Shown here one piece after another: positions 47,636 to 58,745 of a stretch of DNA of 64,000 nucleotides. Positions within the stretch are counted from its first letter, which is position 1. Every line of letters starts with the position of its first letter. A model generated the notes under the pieces. It did not search any database, had not been told where the DNA came from, and worked only from the letters and a program-made list of their open reading frames with translations. Position numbers and translations under genes: made by a program. Source of the DNA: Idiomarina xiamenensis 10-D-4 (lineage in GTDB: Bacteria; Pseudomonadota; Gammaproteobacteria; Enterobacterales; Alteromonadaceae); the NCBI RefSeq assembly GCF_000299895.1, contig NZ_AMRG01000004.1, positions 62,001 to 126,000 of the forward strand, written 5' to 3'.

Positions 47636-49819
47636 TCACGTCACCCGTTGTGCCTGCTGAACCGACGCCAGCTGCCGTAAGCGATTAACTATACGATGTA
47701 AAACCTGACTATCTTTGACCATTACCGCCACGGTAATGGTAGCTAATTGTTGAGCGTCATCGCTTTGGCTGTCGAGTTGCACCACACTGGCTTTTTCGTT
47801 CGCCAAAACGCTGGTGATATCATGCAGCAAGCCATTGCGATCGATGGCGCTGATCCGAATCTTGGCTTTAAATTGTGCTTCCTCACGTTGGCTCCATGAC
47901 ACATCAATGCCACGTTCAGGGTGCACTTGTAATAAGTGTTGCAACTGATCGCAATCGCTATGGTGCACCGATACACCGCGCCCTTGTGTGATAAACCCCA
48001 TGATCGGATCGCCGGGTAACGGCTGACAACAACCGGCAAACTGCACCAACAAATGACCAATACCCTCGACCGTGACATCGCTGCTACGCGCCTTACCGCT
48101 GCGCTTAGGCTTATGTTTACTGGTGATGCGCTCAACTTTATCTTGTTCGCTAGGCTCGGGTTTTAAGAAATTAACCACTTGATGCAAACGCACGTCGCCA
48201 GCGCCGATGGCCGCTAATAGATCGTCCAGCGAACTCACATTAAAACGCTCTATCGCGCTCTCAGCTTGGCTTAAGTGCAACTGGTGCTTATGTAATTCTT
48301 GTTCCAGCAACTCTTTGCCAGCCGCCATATTCTTATCGCGGTCTTGCTTTTTAAAGTAGGTATGCACCTTGGCACGAGCGCGCTGCGAATTGAGATAACC
48401 CAATTGCGGATTCAACCAGTCACGCCGTGGTTGGGCATTTTTTTTGGTGAGTATTTCTACCCGATCACCGTTTTGCAGTTGATAGGTAAAGGGCACGATG
48501 CGCCCATCGACTTTGGCACCAATACAACGGTGCCCCACCTGACTATGAATATAATAAGCAAAGTCTAGCGGTGTCGAACCCTGAGGCATATCGATAACTT
48601 CGCCCTTAGGGGTAAATACATAAACCCGATCTTCAAAAACCTGAGAACGAATTTCATCGACTAGCTCGTCGTTCTCGGCCATGTCCTCGTGCCACGCCAA
48701 TAGCTTACGTAGCCAAGCAATTTTATCTTCAAAACCATGACTACGGGTCGGCCCAGAAGCGCCTTCTTTGTACATCCAATGCGCCGCCACCCCAAGCTCG
48801 GCATCCTCGTGCATATCGTGACTACGGATCTGAATTTCGACATGTTTTTGCTGTGGACCGATCACCACGGTATGAATCGACTGGTAACCGTTCGCTTTCG
48901 GGGTCGCCACATAATCGTCAAACTCCGAAGCAATATGGCGCCAGCGGGTATGCACCAAGCCTAACGCGGCATAGCAATCTTTAAGTGATTGCGTGATGAT
49001 TCGTACCGCACGGATATCGAACAGTTGCTCGAAATCCAAATGCTTTTTCTGCATTTTTCGCCAAATCGAATAAATGTGTTTAGGTCGTCCATAAACGTCG
49101 GCTTCGACGCCCTGTAAACGCAACTGCTGACGTAAATCGTCGACGAATGTCTGGATGTAGTTTTCACGGTCAATGCGACGCTCATCAAGCTGTTTAGCGA
49201 TGCTTTTATAGGTACTGGGATGCAAATAACGAAACGCCAGATCTTCCAGTTCCCATTTGAGTTGGCCAATACCCAAACGGTTTGCCAATGGCGCATATAT
49301 TTCGCTGCATTCTTTAGCCACTAAGACCCGACTTTCTTCATCGGCATCTTTCACTTCACGTAAAAAACAGATGCGCTCCGCCAGTTTGATCAGCACCGCT
49401 CGCACATCTTCGACCATGGCCAGCAACATGCGGCGGACATTATCAATTTGCGCATGGTTGGGTTTACTGCGCTGAAAATATTGCAACTCGCTGATGGCTT
49501 TCATTTGCTCAACAGCTTGTAACAAGGCGGCCAGATTGCTCTGTCCTTGTTCTTGCAATTGCTCTGCGGTGATCAAACCGGCGCTAAAAGCCGGTGTGTA
49601 AAGCGCGCATAGTAATGAGTCTTTATCGAGGTTTAACGCCGCCAAGATTTCGACCATTTCCTGGCCTTTTAACAACAACTGTGGCTGTTGTTGACACAAT
49701 GATGTCAATTGTTGTGCGTGTTGCTGCAGCAGTTCGGCTTTGTCTGACGAGCTTAACAGCGCCAGCCAATTCCCCTGCTGTTGTGGTTTGTCCACGTGGG
49801 TACTACGCACATACACCAT
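47636..49819 (-). CDS. relA: GTP pyrophosphokinase RelA
   Basis: It makes (p)ppGpp on ribosomes with uncharged tRNA. The 727-residue protein has an N-terminal pseudo-hydrolase domain, since the HD metal residues are lacking (KLAERICFLREVKD). The synthetase domain has YGRPKHIYSIWRK (about 243-255) and E299-F300-D301-D302, the acidic EXDD form that marks RelA rather than bifunctional SpoT. TGS (VYVFTPKGEVIDMPQGSTPL), zinc-finger (QFAGCCQPLPGD, then HHSDC) and ACT domains follow. It starts 6 bp after rlmD, matching a rlmD-relA-mazG operon. Confidence 0.97.
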   Translation of the reverse strand: MVYVRSTHVDKPQQQGNWLALLSSSDKAELLQQHAQQLTSLCQQQPQLLLKGQEMVEILAALNLDKDSLLCALYTPAFSAGLITAEQLQEQGQSNLAALLQAVEQMKAISELQYFQRSKPNHAQIDNVRRMLLAMVEDVRAVLIKLAERICFLREVKDADEESRVLVAKECSEIYAPLANRLGIGQLKWELEDLAFRYLHPSTYKSIAKQLDERRIDRENYIQTFVDDLRQQLRLQGVEADVYGRPKHIYSIWRKMQKKHLDFEQLFDIRAVRIITQSLKDCYAALGLVHTRWRHIASEFDDYVATPKANGYQSIHTVVIGPQQKHVEIQIRSHDMHEDAELGVAAHWMYKEGASGPTRSHGFEDKIAWLRKLLAWHEDMAENDELVDEIRSQVFEDRVYVFTPKGEVIDMPQGSTPLDFAYYIHSQVGHRCIGAKVDGRIVPFTYQLQNGDRVEILTKKNAQPRRDWLNPQLGYLNSQRARAKVHTYFKKQDRDKNMAAGKELLEQELHKHQLHLSQAESAIERFNVSSLDDLLAAIGAGDVRLHQVVNFLKPEPSEQDKVERITSKHKPKRSGKARSSDVTVEGIGHLLVQFAGCCQPLPGDPIMGFITQGRGVSVHHSDCDQLQHLLQVHPERGIDVSWSQREEAQFKAKIRISAIDRNGLLHDITSVLANEKASVVQLDSQSDDAQQLATITVAVMVKDSQVLHRIVNRLRQLASVQQAQRVT

Positions 49820-49825
49820 CGTTTG

Positions 49826-51151
49826 TTACTCCTTTGCAAACGCGACCATAGCCTCAATGTGATGGGTCTGCGGAAACATGTCAATGACCCCTGCCTTGCT
49901 TATACCATAGCCGAGCTGTTTTAATAAGGCGCTATCGCGAGCTAAGGTGTCAGCGGCACAAGATATATAGACGATCCGTGTTGGTCGTTGCGCGGCGGGT
50001 AGCTGCTGTAATTGTGCCAGTGCGGCTTGGGCACCGCTACGAGCTGGGTCCAGCAGCAGCTTATCGATGCGCATGCTATTCAAACGACTGAGCCAGTCAT
50101 GATTAAGGTCAACAGCATGCCCACGAACGTGAGATAAGCCGGCGGCTGCAGCATTATCTTGCAACTGCTGTATCATCCGCGCGGAGACCTCAAAGCAGTG
50201 TAACTGTTTGACCTGTTGCGCCAATGGCAGGCTAAAGTTACCCATTCCGGCAAACAACTCCACCACCTGGTCGTCGGCGGTTGCCTCTAGCCAGCTTAAT
50301 GCTTGTGCCACCATAGCGGGATTTAACGCCTGATTAACTTGAATAAAATCGCCTGGAGTAAAATTCAGCGGCAACGGGTGATGAGTTAGGCGCACTTCAT
50401 CGGCGGCAGTGATAGCGCGCGTTTGTTGGCCATCATCCGACCAAAGCTGACAGCCATGTTGCGCAGCAAACTGTTCGGCTTGCTGCACAAACTCGTCATC
50501 TAATGCACGCGTAACGCGTAATAATACCAACGGCGTCGGCTGAGCAATCAGTTCAACATGACCCAAACCAATGCGCTGATAATGCTCGCCCAGCCACTGT
50601 TGTAACGGCACCAACAATGCCGCTAATGGTGGCGCGAGTACCTGACAATGCTCAATCGCGACCACCTGTTGACTAGCGCGCTGACGAAAACCGAGTTGAA
50701 ACCGTTGGCCTCGTGCATAAGAGGACGCCAAACGTGCACGCTGCCGGTAATGCCAGCCCTCACCAGTTAGCATGGGCGCCCAGTCAGTCACTTCGATGGC
50801 CGCAAACTTGCTTAGCAATTCAGCTAACGTTTGTTGTTTATGTTGACGCTGCTGCGCCAGCGATAGGTGTTGTAAGTCACAGCCACCACAGCGTTGATAA
50901 TAAGGGCAAGGTGGTGTCACGCGCTCGTCGCTAGCTTCAACTACCTCGACTAACCGCGCTTGATGTTTAGCTTGTGTTTGCACGCGAATGCGCTCGCCCG
51001 GCAATGCCCCGGCGACAAAGTAGGTGCCCTGCTGACGTAAAATACCGCGGCCCTGATGGTCAAGCTTGCTAACTTCACCAAGCAAGTATTGTTGTCGTTT
51101 GCTGGTGTTGGCGCGCGACTTGCCCCGATTGGGGTTAAAAAACTGTGCCAA
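49826..51151 (-). CDS. rlmD: 23S rRNA (uracil(1939)-C5)-methyltransferase RlmD
   Basis: It methylates U1939 of 23S rRNA with SAM. The 441-residue protein has an N-terminal TRAM domain, an iron-sulfur cluster motif (CPYYQRCGGCDLQHL plus a later Cys in EHCQVL), SAM motif ELFAGMGNFSLPLA and the catalytic Cys in VYISCAADTLARD; most relatives have SCNPATLARD. It lies 14 bp after pdxJ and 6 bp before relA. Confidence 0.95.
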   Translation of the reverse strand: MAQFFNPNRGKSRANTSKRQQYLLGEVSKLDHQGRGILRQQGTYFVAGALPGERIRVQTQAKHQARLVEVVEASDERVTPPCPYYQRCGGCDLQHLSLAQQRQHKQQTLAELLSKFAAIEVTDWAPMLTGEGWHYRQRARLASSYARGQRFQLGFRQRASQQVVAIEHCQVLAPPLAALLVPLQQWLGEHYQRIGLGHVELIAQPTPLVLLRVTRALDDEFVQQAEQFAAQHGCQLWSDDGQQTRAITAADEVRLTHHPLPLNFTPGDFIQVNQALNPAMVAQALSWLEATADDQVVELFAGMGNFSLPLAQQVKQLHCFEVSARMIQQLQDNAAAAGLSHVRGHAVDLNHDWLSRLNSMRIDKLLLDPARSGAQAALAQLQQLPAAQRPTRIVYISCAADTLARDSALLKQLGYGISKAGVIDMFPQTHHIEAMVAFAKE

Positions 51152-51165
51152 AACAGACTCCGCGG

Positions 51166-51912
51166 TTAAGCTTGCCAGGCATCAGAACGCGCCTGTTGCA
51201 TCAGTTGCTTCATGTCGCGAACCGCTTGGTCCAGGCCGGTCATCAAGGCGCGTGCAATGATCGCGTGGCCAATATTCAGTTCCACCAATTCCGGAATAGC
51301 AGCCACTGGCGCGGTATTATGATAGTGCAGACCGTGTCCAGCATTCACTTGCAAACCAATACGATGAGCATAGCGCGCAGCGTCGGCAATAATTTCCAGC
51401 GCTTGATGGGCGTGGCGCTCATCGCGCTGTTCGGCGTAATGACCGGTATGCAACTCGATGATCGGCGCGCCCACTTGATGCGCGGCGTCGATTTGACGTA
51501 AATCGGCATCGATGAATAATGAGGTTTGTATGCCTGCCGCCGCTAAACGCTCGACCGCATCGGCAATACGGCTTTTTTGTCCAGCAACGTCTAAGCCACC
51601 TTCGGTGGTTAATTCCTCACGCTTTTCGGGCACCAGACAGCAATAAGCCGGCTTCACGCGTTCGGCAATTGCCAGCATTTCCTCGGTAACTGCCATTTCT
51701 AAATTCATTCGCGTTGCTAGCGTTTCCGCCAATAACATCACGTCGGCATCTTTAATATGCCGGCGATCTTCACGCAAATGGATAGTGATCCCATCGGCAC
51801 CGGCTTGCTCAGCTAATGCAGCGGCAGTAACCGGCGACGGATAACTCACCCCGCGTGCGTTTCGCAATGTCGCCACATGGTCAATATTAACGCCTAAAAG
51901 AATCGGTTGCAT
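51166..51912 (-). CDS. pdxJ: Pyridoxine 5'-phosphate synthase
   Basis: It condenses 1-deoxyxylulose 5-phosphate and amino-acetone phosphate to PNP, the last ring-forming step of vitamin B6 synthesis. The 248-residue TIM barrel starts [16 protein letters not shown] and has [29 protein letters not shown] and a C-terminal [11 protein letters not shown]. It lies one base after recO (recO-pdxJ coupling is conserved). PLP demand is notable here given the lyase upstream in the window. Confidence 0.97.
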   Translation of the reverse strand: MQPILLGVNIDHVATLRNARGVSYPSPVTAAALAEQAGADGITIHLREDRRHIKDADVMLLAETLATRMNLEMAVTEEMLAIAERVKPAYCCLVPEKREELTTEGGLDVAGQKSRIADAVERLAAAGIQTSLFIDADLRQIDAAHQVGAPIIELHTGHYAEQRDERHAHQALEIIADAARYAHRIGLQVNAGHGLHYHNTAPVAAIPELVELNIGHAIIARALMTGLDQAVRDMKQLMQQARSDAWQA

Positions 51913-51913
51913 T

Positions 51914-52678
51914 TCAACTTTCTCCCGTCTCGGTCCCGGTTTGTGAGTGCGGCTTACGTTGTCTGAAGAGTGCGCGGCTACGTAACGGTTGGCTGCCTAA
52001 ATAGGGGCTTAAGGCTAACCGCATTAAGCGCTTGAATACCTGTAAACGTGCTGGTGTATTAATATTAAAAACGGCGATGGCTTGAATATCAGTGGCTAAG
52101 AAATGCTGTGTCGATAAGTCACTGTGTACATCGACATTGTGTACATCGACATTGGCCTGACAAAAGCCCTGCCCCGGCACAAACAAATAGTAGCCATCGC
52201 CGCTTAAATTGGCACCACTATTGATATCGGTTTGCCAATCGAAAGCGAGTCCCGATAGCGATAGTAACTGCCACTCAAAACGACGTAAGACCAATTCATA
52301 CTGGCTATTATTGTCAGCCGATGACTGTAGCAGTTGTAAAGCCTGCTGATATTCAACAAAAAGCTCTTCGGCAGCAGCCTGCATGGGTAACAAGCGTTGC
52401 AATAACTCGGTCAGATAAAAGGCGCTAAACAAACGCTCGCCGCGCAACGATAAAGGCTTCGCAGCGGCTTCGGCGTTACTTAGGGTTTTCAGATCGTGGC
52501 GCCCTCGCAGTTCGACCTCTAACAACTGAAATGGCTGCAATAGCGCTCGCCATGGATTTTTGGGTCGCTTCGCGCCTTTTGCAATAACCCGTATCCGGCC
52601 CTGTTGCTGAGTAAAGAGTTCCAGTAATAAACTGGACTCTTGATAATCCCAGCGTTGCAGCACGAACGCCTGTTGCAC
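51914..52678 (-). CDS. recO: DNA repair protein RecO
   Basis: RecO loads RecA at gaps with RecF/RecR. The 254-residue protein has the N-terminal OB fold ([33 protein letters not shown]), a helical middle, and a C-terminus without the zinc cysteines, as in E. coli RecO. A five-residue in-frame duplication ([11 protein letters not shown]) comes from a perfect 15-bp tandem DNA repeat. It sits 5 bp after era. Confidence 0.93.
   Translation of the reverse strand: MQQAFVLQRWDYQESSLLLELFTQQQGRIRVIAKGAKRPKNPWRALLQPFQLLEVELRGRHDLKTLSNAEAAAKPLSLRGERLFSAFYLTELLQRLLPMQAAAEELFVEYQQALQLLQSSADNNSQYELVLRRFEWQLLSLSGLAFDWQTDINSGANLSGDGYYLFVPGQGFCQANVDVHNVDVHSDLSTQHFLATDIQAIAVFNINTPARLQVFKRLMRLALSPYLGSQPLRSRALFRQRKPHSQTGTETGES
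52124..52153. repeat. Perfect 15-bp tandem duplication inside recO
   Basis: GTGTACATCGACATT occurs twice without interruption (52124-52138 and 52139-52153). It encodes a repeated VDVHN-type segment, so it keeps the reading frame. Confidence 0.92.
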
Positions 52679-52683
52679 GGCGC

Positions 52684-53607
52684 TTAGTCCTCTTGATAGC
52701 CCAAGCTACGTAAGGCGCGTTCGTCGTCAGACCAACCCGACTTAACCTTGACCCAAAGTTTTAAATTAACTTTAGTGCCGGTTAAACGCTCAAGATCACG
52801 TCGTGCATCAGAGCCGATAGTTTTTAAACGGCTGCCCTGTTGACCAATCACCATCCGCTTTTGGCCATCACGCTCGACCAAAATCAATGCGTGAATATGC
52901 GTTGTACCGACGTCAGACACTTGATACTGTTCAATTTCAACCGTGGTTTCGTATGGCAACTCTTCACCGGTATAGCGCATTAGCTTTTCGCGAATAATTT
53001 CAGCAGTCATAAAGCGTATTGAACGATCGGTGACGTAATCATCGGGAAAATAATGAATGCTCTGTTTAAGGTGACCACGAATAACCTGCTGTAGACGCTC
53101 AAGGTTATCACCCTGGGTTGCCGAAATCGGAATAATATCGGCAAACTGCATATGCTCATTAAGTTTTTGCAGATGAGGTAAAAGCTGATCTTTGTGCTTA
53201 ATCTGGTCGACTTTATTGACCAACAACACCGCCGGTACGCGCGCTTTTTTCAGCTTTTCTAACACTAACTCATCGTCACTCAACCAGCGGGTGTTTTCTA
53301 CCACAAACAAAATTAAGTCAACATCGTTAATCGCGCTGCTGGCGGTTTGATTCATCAGTCGGTTAATGGCGCGCTTTTCTTCTTGATGCAGACCCGGCGT
53401 ATCAACATAGACGGTCTGATAATCGCCATCGGTGTCAATACCGAGAATACGGTGACGGGTGGTTTGCGGTTTTTTTGAGGTAATACTGATCTTCTGCCCC
53501 AGAATGCGGTTCAGTAAGGTCGATTTACCCACATTGGGACGACCAACAATGGCCACGAACCCAGAGTATTTCTGTGTATTTTGTTGGTCTGACGAATGCT
53601 GACTCAA
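52684..53607 (-). CDS. era: GTPase Era
   Basis: Era is an essential GTPase in 30S ribosome maturation. The 307-residue protein has G1 GRPNVGKST (22-30), G3 DTPGLH, G4 NKVDQ, and a C-terminal KH domain with [17 protein letters not shown]. Its ATG overlaps the rnc stop by four bases. The rnc-era-recO-pdxJ order matches E. coli. Confidence 0.97.
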   Translation of the reverse strand: MSQHSSDQQNTQKYSGFVAIVGRPNVGKSTLLNRILGQKISITSKKPQTTRHRILGIDTDGDYQTVYVDTPGLHQEEKRAINRLMNQTASSAINDVDLILFVVENTRWLSDDELVLEKLKKARVPAVLLVNKVDQIKHKDQLLPHLQKLNEHMQFADIIPISATQGDNLERLQQVIRGHLKQSIHYFPDDYVTDRSIRFMTAEIIREKLMRYTGEELPYETTVEIEQYQVSDVGTTHIHALILVERDGQKRMVIGQQGSRLKTIGSDARRDLERLTGTKVNLKLWVKVKSGWSDDERALRSLGYQED

Positions 53608-54296
53608 TCTGTTTCACCTTGAATAATGGCTAATGCTTTAGTCGCCGCATCTTGTTCGGCTTTGCGTCGGCTGGTGCCGCGTCCAACCACGGTTTCGCTG
53701 ATCGGTGCTACCTCACAGCTCACGGTAAATTGCTGATTATGCGCCTTACCCCGGGTTTCCACCACGTTGTATTCGGGTAACGCCAATTGACGCGCCTGCA
53801 ACCACTCTTGCAGCTGTGTCTTTGCATCTTTTTGACTAATACCTGGCTTAATTTTAGCTAAACTTTCGGCATACCAGCTCAAAATCATCGGTCGACAAGC
53901 GTCCATGCCACTTTCCAAATAGACCGCACCGATTAACGCTTCCATAGTGTCAGCGAGAATCGATTCACGCCGATAACCGCCGCTTTTTAATTCGCCCGGG
54001 CCTAGCACTAAAAATTCGCCAAGACCAAACTGTTTAGCTAATTTAGCCAACGCCCGGCCGCACACCAAGGTAGCGCGCATACGACTCAAATCGCCTTCAG
54101 CGGCTTCAGGAAAGCGATGATAAAGCTCATCGGCAATGACGACACTTAAAATAGAGTCGCCCAAAAATTCTAACCGCTCGTAATGTTTAGCCGAGGCACT
54201 ACGATGGGTCAGCGCTTGTTCGACCAGATCATCGCGCTGAAAACGATAACCGATGACTTTTTCTAATTGGGCTAAGGGTGGTCGGGGTAAGCTCAT
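53604..54296 (-). CDS. rnc: Ribonuclease III
   Basis: It cleaves double-stranded RNA, including rRNA precursors. The 230-residue protein has the RNase III signature ERLEFLGDS (40-48), the distal metal glutamate in [13 protein letters not shown], and a C-terminal dsRNA-binding domain ([11 protein letters not shown]...). It shares one base with the lepB stop. In E. coli rnc autoregulates through a 5' hairpin; I did not confirm one here, since the leader would be within lepB. Confidence 0.97.
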   Translation of the reverse strand: MSLPRPPLAQLEKVIGYRFQRDDLVEQALTHRSASAKHYERLEFLGDSILSVVIADELYHRFPEAAEGDLSRMRATLVCGRALAKLAKQFGLGEFLVLGPGELKSGGYRRESILADTMEALIGAVYLESGMDACRPMILSWYAESLAKIKPGISQKDAKTQLQEWLQARQLALPEYNVVETRGKAHNQQFTVSCEVAPISETVVGRGTSRRKAEQDAATKALAIIQGETD

Positions 54297-55255
54297 TATC
54301 GGTTTGCTCCTGACTCACTGTGCGCACCGTCGTCACCGATAGTGCCCAAGCGCGACCACCGTACACCAGTCGGCAGCCATTGCGGTAACCAGCTATCGGC
54401 ACTGCGATCCATATCAAAACTCATCCAAATGAATACTGCCCGTCCCACCAAGTTTTCTTCCGGCACAAAGCCCCAATAACGGCTATCCTGAGAGTTATCA
54501 CGGTTATCGCCCATCATAAAATAATGGCCTTCGGGAACGATAAATTCGTCGTTCTGAGTACCCGGCTGACGAAAGTAACGCGCATAATCCGATGGCCGTC
54601 GCGGATTAATCAACACTTGGTGACTCACCTCACCGAGTTTTTCGCGGTATGCCTGATAAGGCTGAGGGCCGTCAAAATAAGGGCTTTCTTGTTCAAACTC
54701 CATCGCCATCACCTGCATTGGTGGACAACGCGTGCTATCCGCTTTATCGCAAGCCGGGGTAATGTATAAGTTTTTATTGCGATAAATGATGCGGTCACCG
54801 GGTAAACCAACGACTCGTTTAATGTAATCTAACTGAGGATTAGGCGGATATTTAAAGACCGCAATGTCACCACGCTGCGGCCCCTCGGTGTTAACCAAAG
54901 TCGAGCGGAATAACGGATCTTTAATATCATAAGAAAACTTTTCCACCAGAATAAAGTCACCACGCAACAGCGTCGGCATCATCGAACCCGATGGAATTTG
55001 AAATGGCTCGTACAAAAAAGAACGGAAAATCAGTACCGCCGCAATGACCGGAAATATCGACTGCGCATACTCAAAAGCGGTAGGCTGAGGCGCCACTTGC
55101 TGGCGTTGTTCTTCGGATAAGGTGCTACCACTTTTTTCCTCTACACTGGCAATACGCGCCTGCCGCTTTGGCTTTAATACACGGGCATCGTATAACCACA
55201 TGACACCGGTCAAAATGGTTACCAAGGTTAAAATCACCGAAAAATAATTTGCCAT
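54296..55255 (-). CDS. lepB: Signal peptidase I
   Basis: It cleaves signal peptides at the inner membrane. The 319-residue protein has two N-terminal transmembrane segments (about 4-20 and 62-78), the catalytic serine S91 in [14 protein letters not shown], the lysine K146 in [14 protein letters not shown], and the [17 protein letters not shown] motif. It lies 58 bp after lepA, the lepA-lepB order of E. coli. Confidence 0.96.
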   Translation of the reverse strand: MANYFSVILTLVTILTGVMWLYDARVLKPKRQARIASVEEKSGSTLSEEQRQQVAPQPTAFEYAQSIFPVIAAVLIFRSFLYEPFQIPSGSMMPTLLRGDFILVEKFSYDIKDPLFRSTLVNTEGPQRGDIAVFKYPPNPQLDYIKRVVGLPGDRIIYRNKNLYITPACDKADSTRCPPMQVMAMEFEQESPYFDGPQPYQAYREKLGEVSHQVLINPRRPSDYARYFRQPGTQNDEFIVPEGHYFMMGDNRDNSQDSRYWGFVPEENLVGRAVFIWMSFDMDRSADSWLPQWLPTGVRWSRLGTIGDDGAHSESGANR

Positions 55256-55313
55256 CAGCCTACTCTGTTAATGTATTTATTGTGGTTATGCCGCAACGTT
55301 CTCAGTTGGCCAC

Positions 55314-57125
55314 TTACTTACCCACTTTAAGTACCGCCAAGAAGGCTTCTTGCGGCACTTCGACGTTACCCAATTGCTTCATCCGCTTTTTACCCTCTTT
55401 TTGCCGTTGCAATAGCTTTTTCTTACGGCTGACATCGCCGCCGTAGCATTTAGCCGTGACGTTCTTACGTAATTGTTTAACCGTTGAACGTGCAATGACG
55501 TGGTTGCCGATAGTTGCTTGAATCGCGATATCAAACATTTGCCGCGGAATCAGCTCACGCATTTTATCAACCAACAAACGACCCCGACTTTGTGAATGTT
55601 CACGGTGCGTGATCATGGCCAAGGCATCGACTCGGTCGCCGTTAATCAATATATCGACGCGCACCATGTCGGCTGCCTGAAAACGCTTAAATTGATAGTC
55701 CAATGATGCGTAACCACGACTAGTCGATTTTAAGCGGTCAAAGAAATCCATGACCACCTCGGCCATCGGCAACTCATAAGTTACCGCCACTTGTTTGCCG
55801 TGATAGGCCATTTTGGTTTGCACACCACGCTTCTCGACACATAAATTTATGACGTTACCGAGAAATTCTTGTGGCACCAGAATATTGGCTTCAACAATGG
55901 GTTCGTAAATGGTCTCAATATCATTGACCGCGGGCAAATTGACAGGGTTATCCACCTTAACCAGACTACCGTCGGTTTTCTCGACCTCATAAACCACCGT
56001 TGGCGCGGTGGTGATCAAATCGATATCGTATTCGCGCTCTAAGCGTTCCTGAATGATCTCCATATGCAGCATACCTAGGAAGCCACAACGGAAACCAAAG
56101 CCCAACGCCGCCGAATTTTCCGGCTCATAGAACAACGACGCGTCATTTAACGATAATTTGCCCAGCGCGTCGCGGAAGTTTTCGTAATCGTCCGAACTAA
56201 TCGGGAACATACCCGCATAAACTTGCGGCTTAACCTTTTGGAAACCCGGCAACGGCTTTTCTGCGGGCTGCTTAGTTAGGGTTAACGTATCGCCTACCGG
56301 CGCGCCTTGGATTTCTTTAATACCGGCAATAACAAAGCCCACCTCGCCGGTACGCAAAATGCCGGTTTCGGTTGGCTTAGGTGAGAAAAAGCCGACCTTA
56401 TCGATTTGATAAGACTGCCCCGTCGACATCACTTTCATCTTATCGCCAGCACGTAAGGTACCGTTTTTAACACGCACCAACGACACCACGCCTTGGTAAT
56501 TATCAAACCAAGAATCAATGATCAGTGCTTGTACCGGCGCATCAACATCACCGTCTGGCGCAGGAATGGTTTGTACAATACGCTCCAACACCTCTTCGAT
56601 ACCGATGCCGGTTTTTGCCGAGCACTGCACTGCATCAACCGCTTCGATACCCACGATATCTTCGATTTCTTGCGCCACTGCCATCGGGTCAGCCTGCGGC
56701 AAATCAATTTTATTCAGTACCGGCACCACTTCCAGATCCATCTCGATGGCGGTATAGCAGTTAGCCAATGTTTGCGCTTCGACCCCTTGCGCCGCATCAA
56801 CCACCAACAACGCCCCCTCACAGCCAGCCAAACTGCGTGACACTTCATAAGAAAAGTCGACGTGACCGGGCGTATCGATGAAATTCAATTGGTAAGTTTC
56901 GCCATCTCTTGCGGTGTAATGCAAGGTCACGCTCTGTGCTTTAATGGTGATACCACGTTCACGCTCGATATCCATAGAATCAAGCACTTGCTCAGCCATT
57001 TCGCGGTCGGTTAAACCACCGCAATGAGCTATCAAGCGATCGGATAGAGTCGATTTACCGTGATCGATGTGAGCGATGATAGAGAAATTTCGAATATTAC
57101 TTTGCTTAAACGCCTTATCTGGCAT
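55314..57125 (-). CDS. lepA: Elongation factor 4 (LepA)
   Basis: A ribosome-associated GTPase with EF-G-like domains. G1 AHIDHGKS is at 19-26, G3 [12 protein letters not shown] and G4 NKIDLP follow, and the C-terminal domain ([20 protein letters not shown]) is LepA-specific. The start is ATG at 57125 behind GAGGTG; an upstream in-frame start adds nine residues with no family support. Length then is 603. Confidence 0.96.
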   Translation of the reverse strand: MPDKAFKQSNIRNFSIIAHIDHGKSTLSDRLIAHCGGLTDREMAEQVLDSMDIERERGITIKAQSVTLHYTARDGETYQLNFIDTPGHVDFSYEVSRSLAGCEGALLVVDAAQGVEAQTLANCYTAIEMDLEVVPVLNKIDLPQADPMAVAQEIEDIVGIEAVDAVQCSAKTGIGIEEVLERIVQTIPAPDGDVDAPVQALIIDSWFDNYQGVVSLVRVKNGTLRAGDKMKVMSTGQSYQIDKVGFFSPKPTETGILRTGEVGFVIAGIKEIQGAPVGDTLTLTKQPAEKPLPGFQKVKPQVYAGMFPISSDDYENFRDALGKLSLNDASLFYEPENSAALGFGFRCGFLGMLHMEIIQERLEREYDIDLITTAPTVVYEVEKTDGSLVKVDNPVNLPAVNDIETIYEPIVEANILVPQEFLGNVINLCVEKRGVQTKMAYHGKQVAVTYELPMAEVVMDFFDRLKSTSRGYASLDYQFKRFQAADMVRVDILINGDRVDALAMITHREHSQSRGRLLVDKMRELIPRQMFDIAIQATIGNHVIARSTVKQLRKNVTAKCYGGDVSRKKKLLQRQKEGKKRMKQLGNVEVPQEAFLAVLKVGK

Positions 57126-57291
57126 TAACGACACCTCAAAAAACGCAAACAATTAAGGAATTAATGGTCGTCGATCATACTGATGTTGGGCTTAACTACC
57201 AAGTCATTTCGGCGTTTTCGTGACATTTCACTGAAAGTTAATCATTTAATAGACAACATCGCCTATAAAAATGAAAATTCAGCCATTATCA

Positions 57292-57720
57292 TCACAGTGC
57301 TTTTAGGCTGAGCAACTGTTGTACTTGTAGATCGCGATAACGTAACCAGCAGCGCAAGCCGTAAAAAGTTAGCGCCATGGCAGCGAACGAGCATAGAATA
57401 CTGGCGCCTTCGGCGAAGTTTAACGCCGGGCCGGTCAATAAAGCGGTTAATAACAAGGCTAATATCGGTAAGCTATAAACCAGCAACGAATAACGTGTCA
57501 CATGCTGTTCTGGAATACTGAGCTCGACTTGGTCACCAACGCTAAAGGCTCCCTGCGTTGGAACTTCAAACTGCGCGCGACGATCACTAAATACCTGCGA
57601 TAATAAGCCAGCCCCGCATTGGCGTTGCTGTTCACAACCACTACAGCCACTTTTGAGCTGCGTGCTTACCACCACAATGCCGGGTTTTATCGCTACAACT
57701 TCGGCCAATTCACGAATCAT
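57292..57720 (-). CDS. rseC: RseC/MucC family protein
   Basis: This 142-residue membrane protein is from the rpoE operon; RseC is linked to SoxR reduction in E. coli. It has the cysteine cluster SGCSGCEQQRQCGAG (about 25-40) and two central hydrophobic helices (YSLLVYSLPILALLLTALL; LCSFAAMALTFYGLRCW). The start overlaps the rseB stop by one base. A 139-bp gap with no gene separates it from lepA. Confidence 0.92.
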   Translation of the reverse strand: MIRELAEVVAIKPGIVVVSTQLKSGCSGCEQQRQCGAGLLSQVFSDRRAQFEVPTQGAFSVGDQVELSIPEQHVTRYSLLVYSLPILALLLTALLTGPALNFAEGASILCSFAAMALTFYGLRCWLRYRDLQVQQLLSLKAL

Positions 57721-58745
57721 TATTGCCCCACCGACTGATTACTATGTCGTTGAATACGCATATTATCGGCAATTTTAACCACCGTTTCCAGTGGCAGTTT
57801 ACCAACCACAGCAATGGTAAAAGCGCCCTGGCGGCGGATATAGAGTGAATCGGCACCCGATAATGCTAAGGGCGAGGCGACCTCTTCTTCACTAGCTGGC
57901 GTCACGTAAATCGAGAACGATGCTAACCCGTCGCTATATAAATAATGATCAGCGGGTACCCCACTGACGGCCAGCGCATGATGATTGCCGCGTACTAGAT
58001 CAAAACCACTTGGCAGCCAAGCCGCTTCTGCGGGATAGCGTGGTTCAGCACGTTGGTCGTTAATACTTAACAGGGGTGGCAAATCAATATCGTGTAGCTC
58101 GGTTAATACCGATGCCGGTTGTTCGTCTAAACGCAAACTGGTCAGCTGAATTTGCTCAACCACTTCACCCTGTGGACTCATCATCGCACTTTTCAACAAC
58201 ATGCCGGTTTCTTTGTCTATCCAAATGGCATAACCAAAGCGCTGTTCATCACGACTCACTAATCTAATATGTTGCGCATTGCGGTCAATCACACGTGCTC
58301 CCCCCAAAGGCACCGCACGATAGTCAGCAGCGAGTTGTTGAAATGGTTGGTAAAACGCCGTCGGAATTAAACCATAGACGGTATCAGCGTGAAGGCTATA
58401 AGCACTACTTGAGCGATTGTAATAGGCAGTACGTTGATTGATACGCAAAACCCGATAATCAGGGCCGTTCAAGCGCATCAACAATTCAATTTCGGCGTTA
58501 TCGTCGGCTAAGCGGCCATGTAGCCAACGGAAGGGTTCAACCCGCTCGCCTTGCACATGAACCAGCGAGGCATCGAAATTTTGCTGCCTTAACGCGCTCG
58601 CCATTTTGTCAAACCAAGCCGCACCAGCTTGCTCTTCCTGCTGATGCTGAGTGCTTTCGGCAGCGCTGGGTGTTTGCTGAGCTTGTAAGCTAAAAGCGAG
58701 TAGGCTGGTACTCAGCACCAGCCCCCATAACCCGGTTTTTTTCAT
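57720..58745 (-). CDS. rseB: Periplasmic sigmaE regulator RseB
   Basis: RseB binds the periplasmic part of RseA and shields it from DegS, and senses mislocalised lipoprotein/LPS. The 341-residue protein has an N-terminal signal peptide (MKKTGLWGLVLSTSLLAFSL, ending before QQTPSAAES). The large domain resembles LolA/LolB lipoprotein-binding folds (FDASLVHVQGERVEPFRWLH); the small C-terminal domain contacts RseA. It overlaps rseA by four bases. Confidence 0.94.
   Translation of the reverse strand: MKKTGLWGLVLSTSLLAFSLQAQQTPSAAESTQHQQEEQAGAAWFDKMASALRQQNFDASLVHVQGERVEPFRWLHGRLADDNAEIELLMRLNGPDYRVLRINQRTAYYNRSSSAYSLHADTVYGLIPTAFYQPFQQLAADYRAVPLGGARVIDRNAQHIRLVSRDEQRFGYAIWIDKETGMLLKSAMMSPQGEVVEQIQLTSLRLDEQPASVLTELHDIDLPPLLSINDQRAEPRYPAEAAWLPSGFDLVRGNHHALAVSGVPADHYLYSDGLASFSIYVTPASEEEVASPLALSGADSLYIRRQGAFTIAVVGKLPLETVVKIADNMRIQRHSNQSVGQ

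Noticed and set aside
57153-57291. Small gene between lepA and rseC
   Set aside because: No frame of useful length and no terminator; probably lepA leader and promoter sequence.
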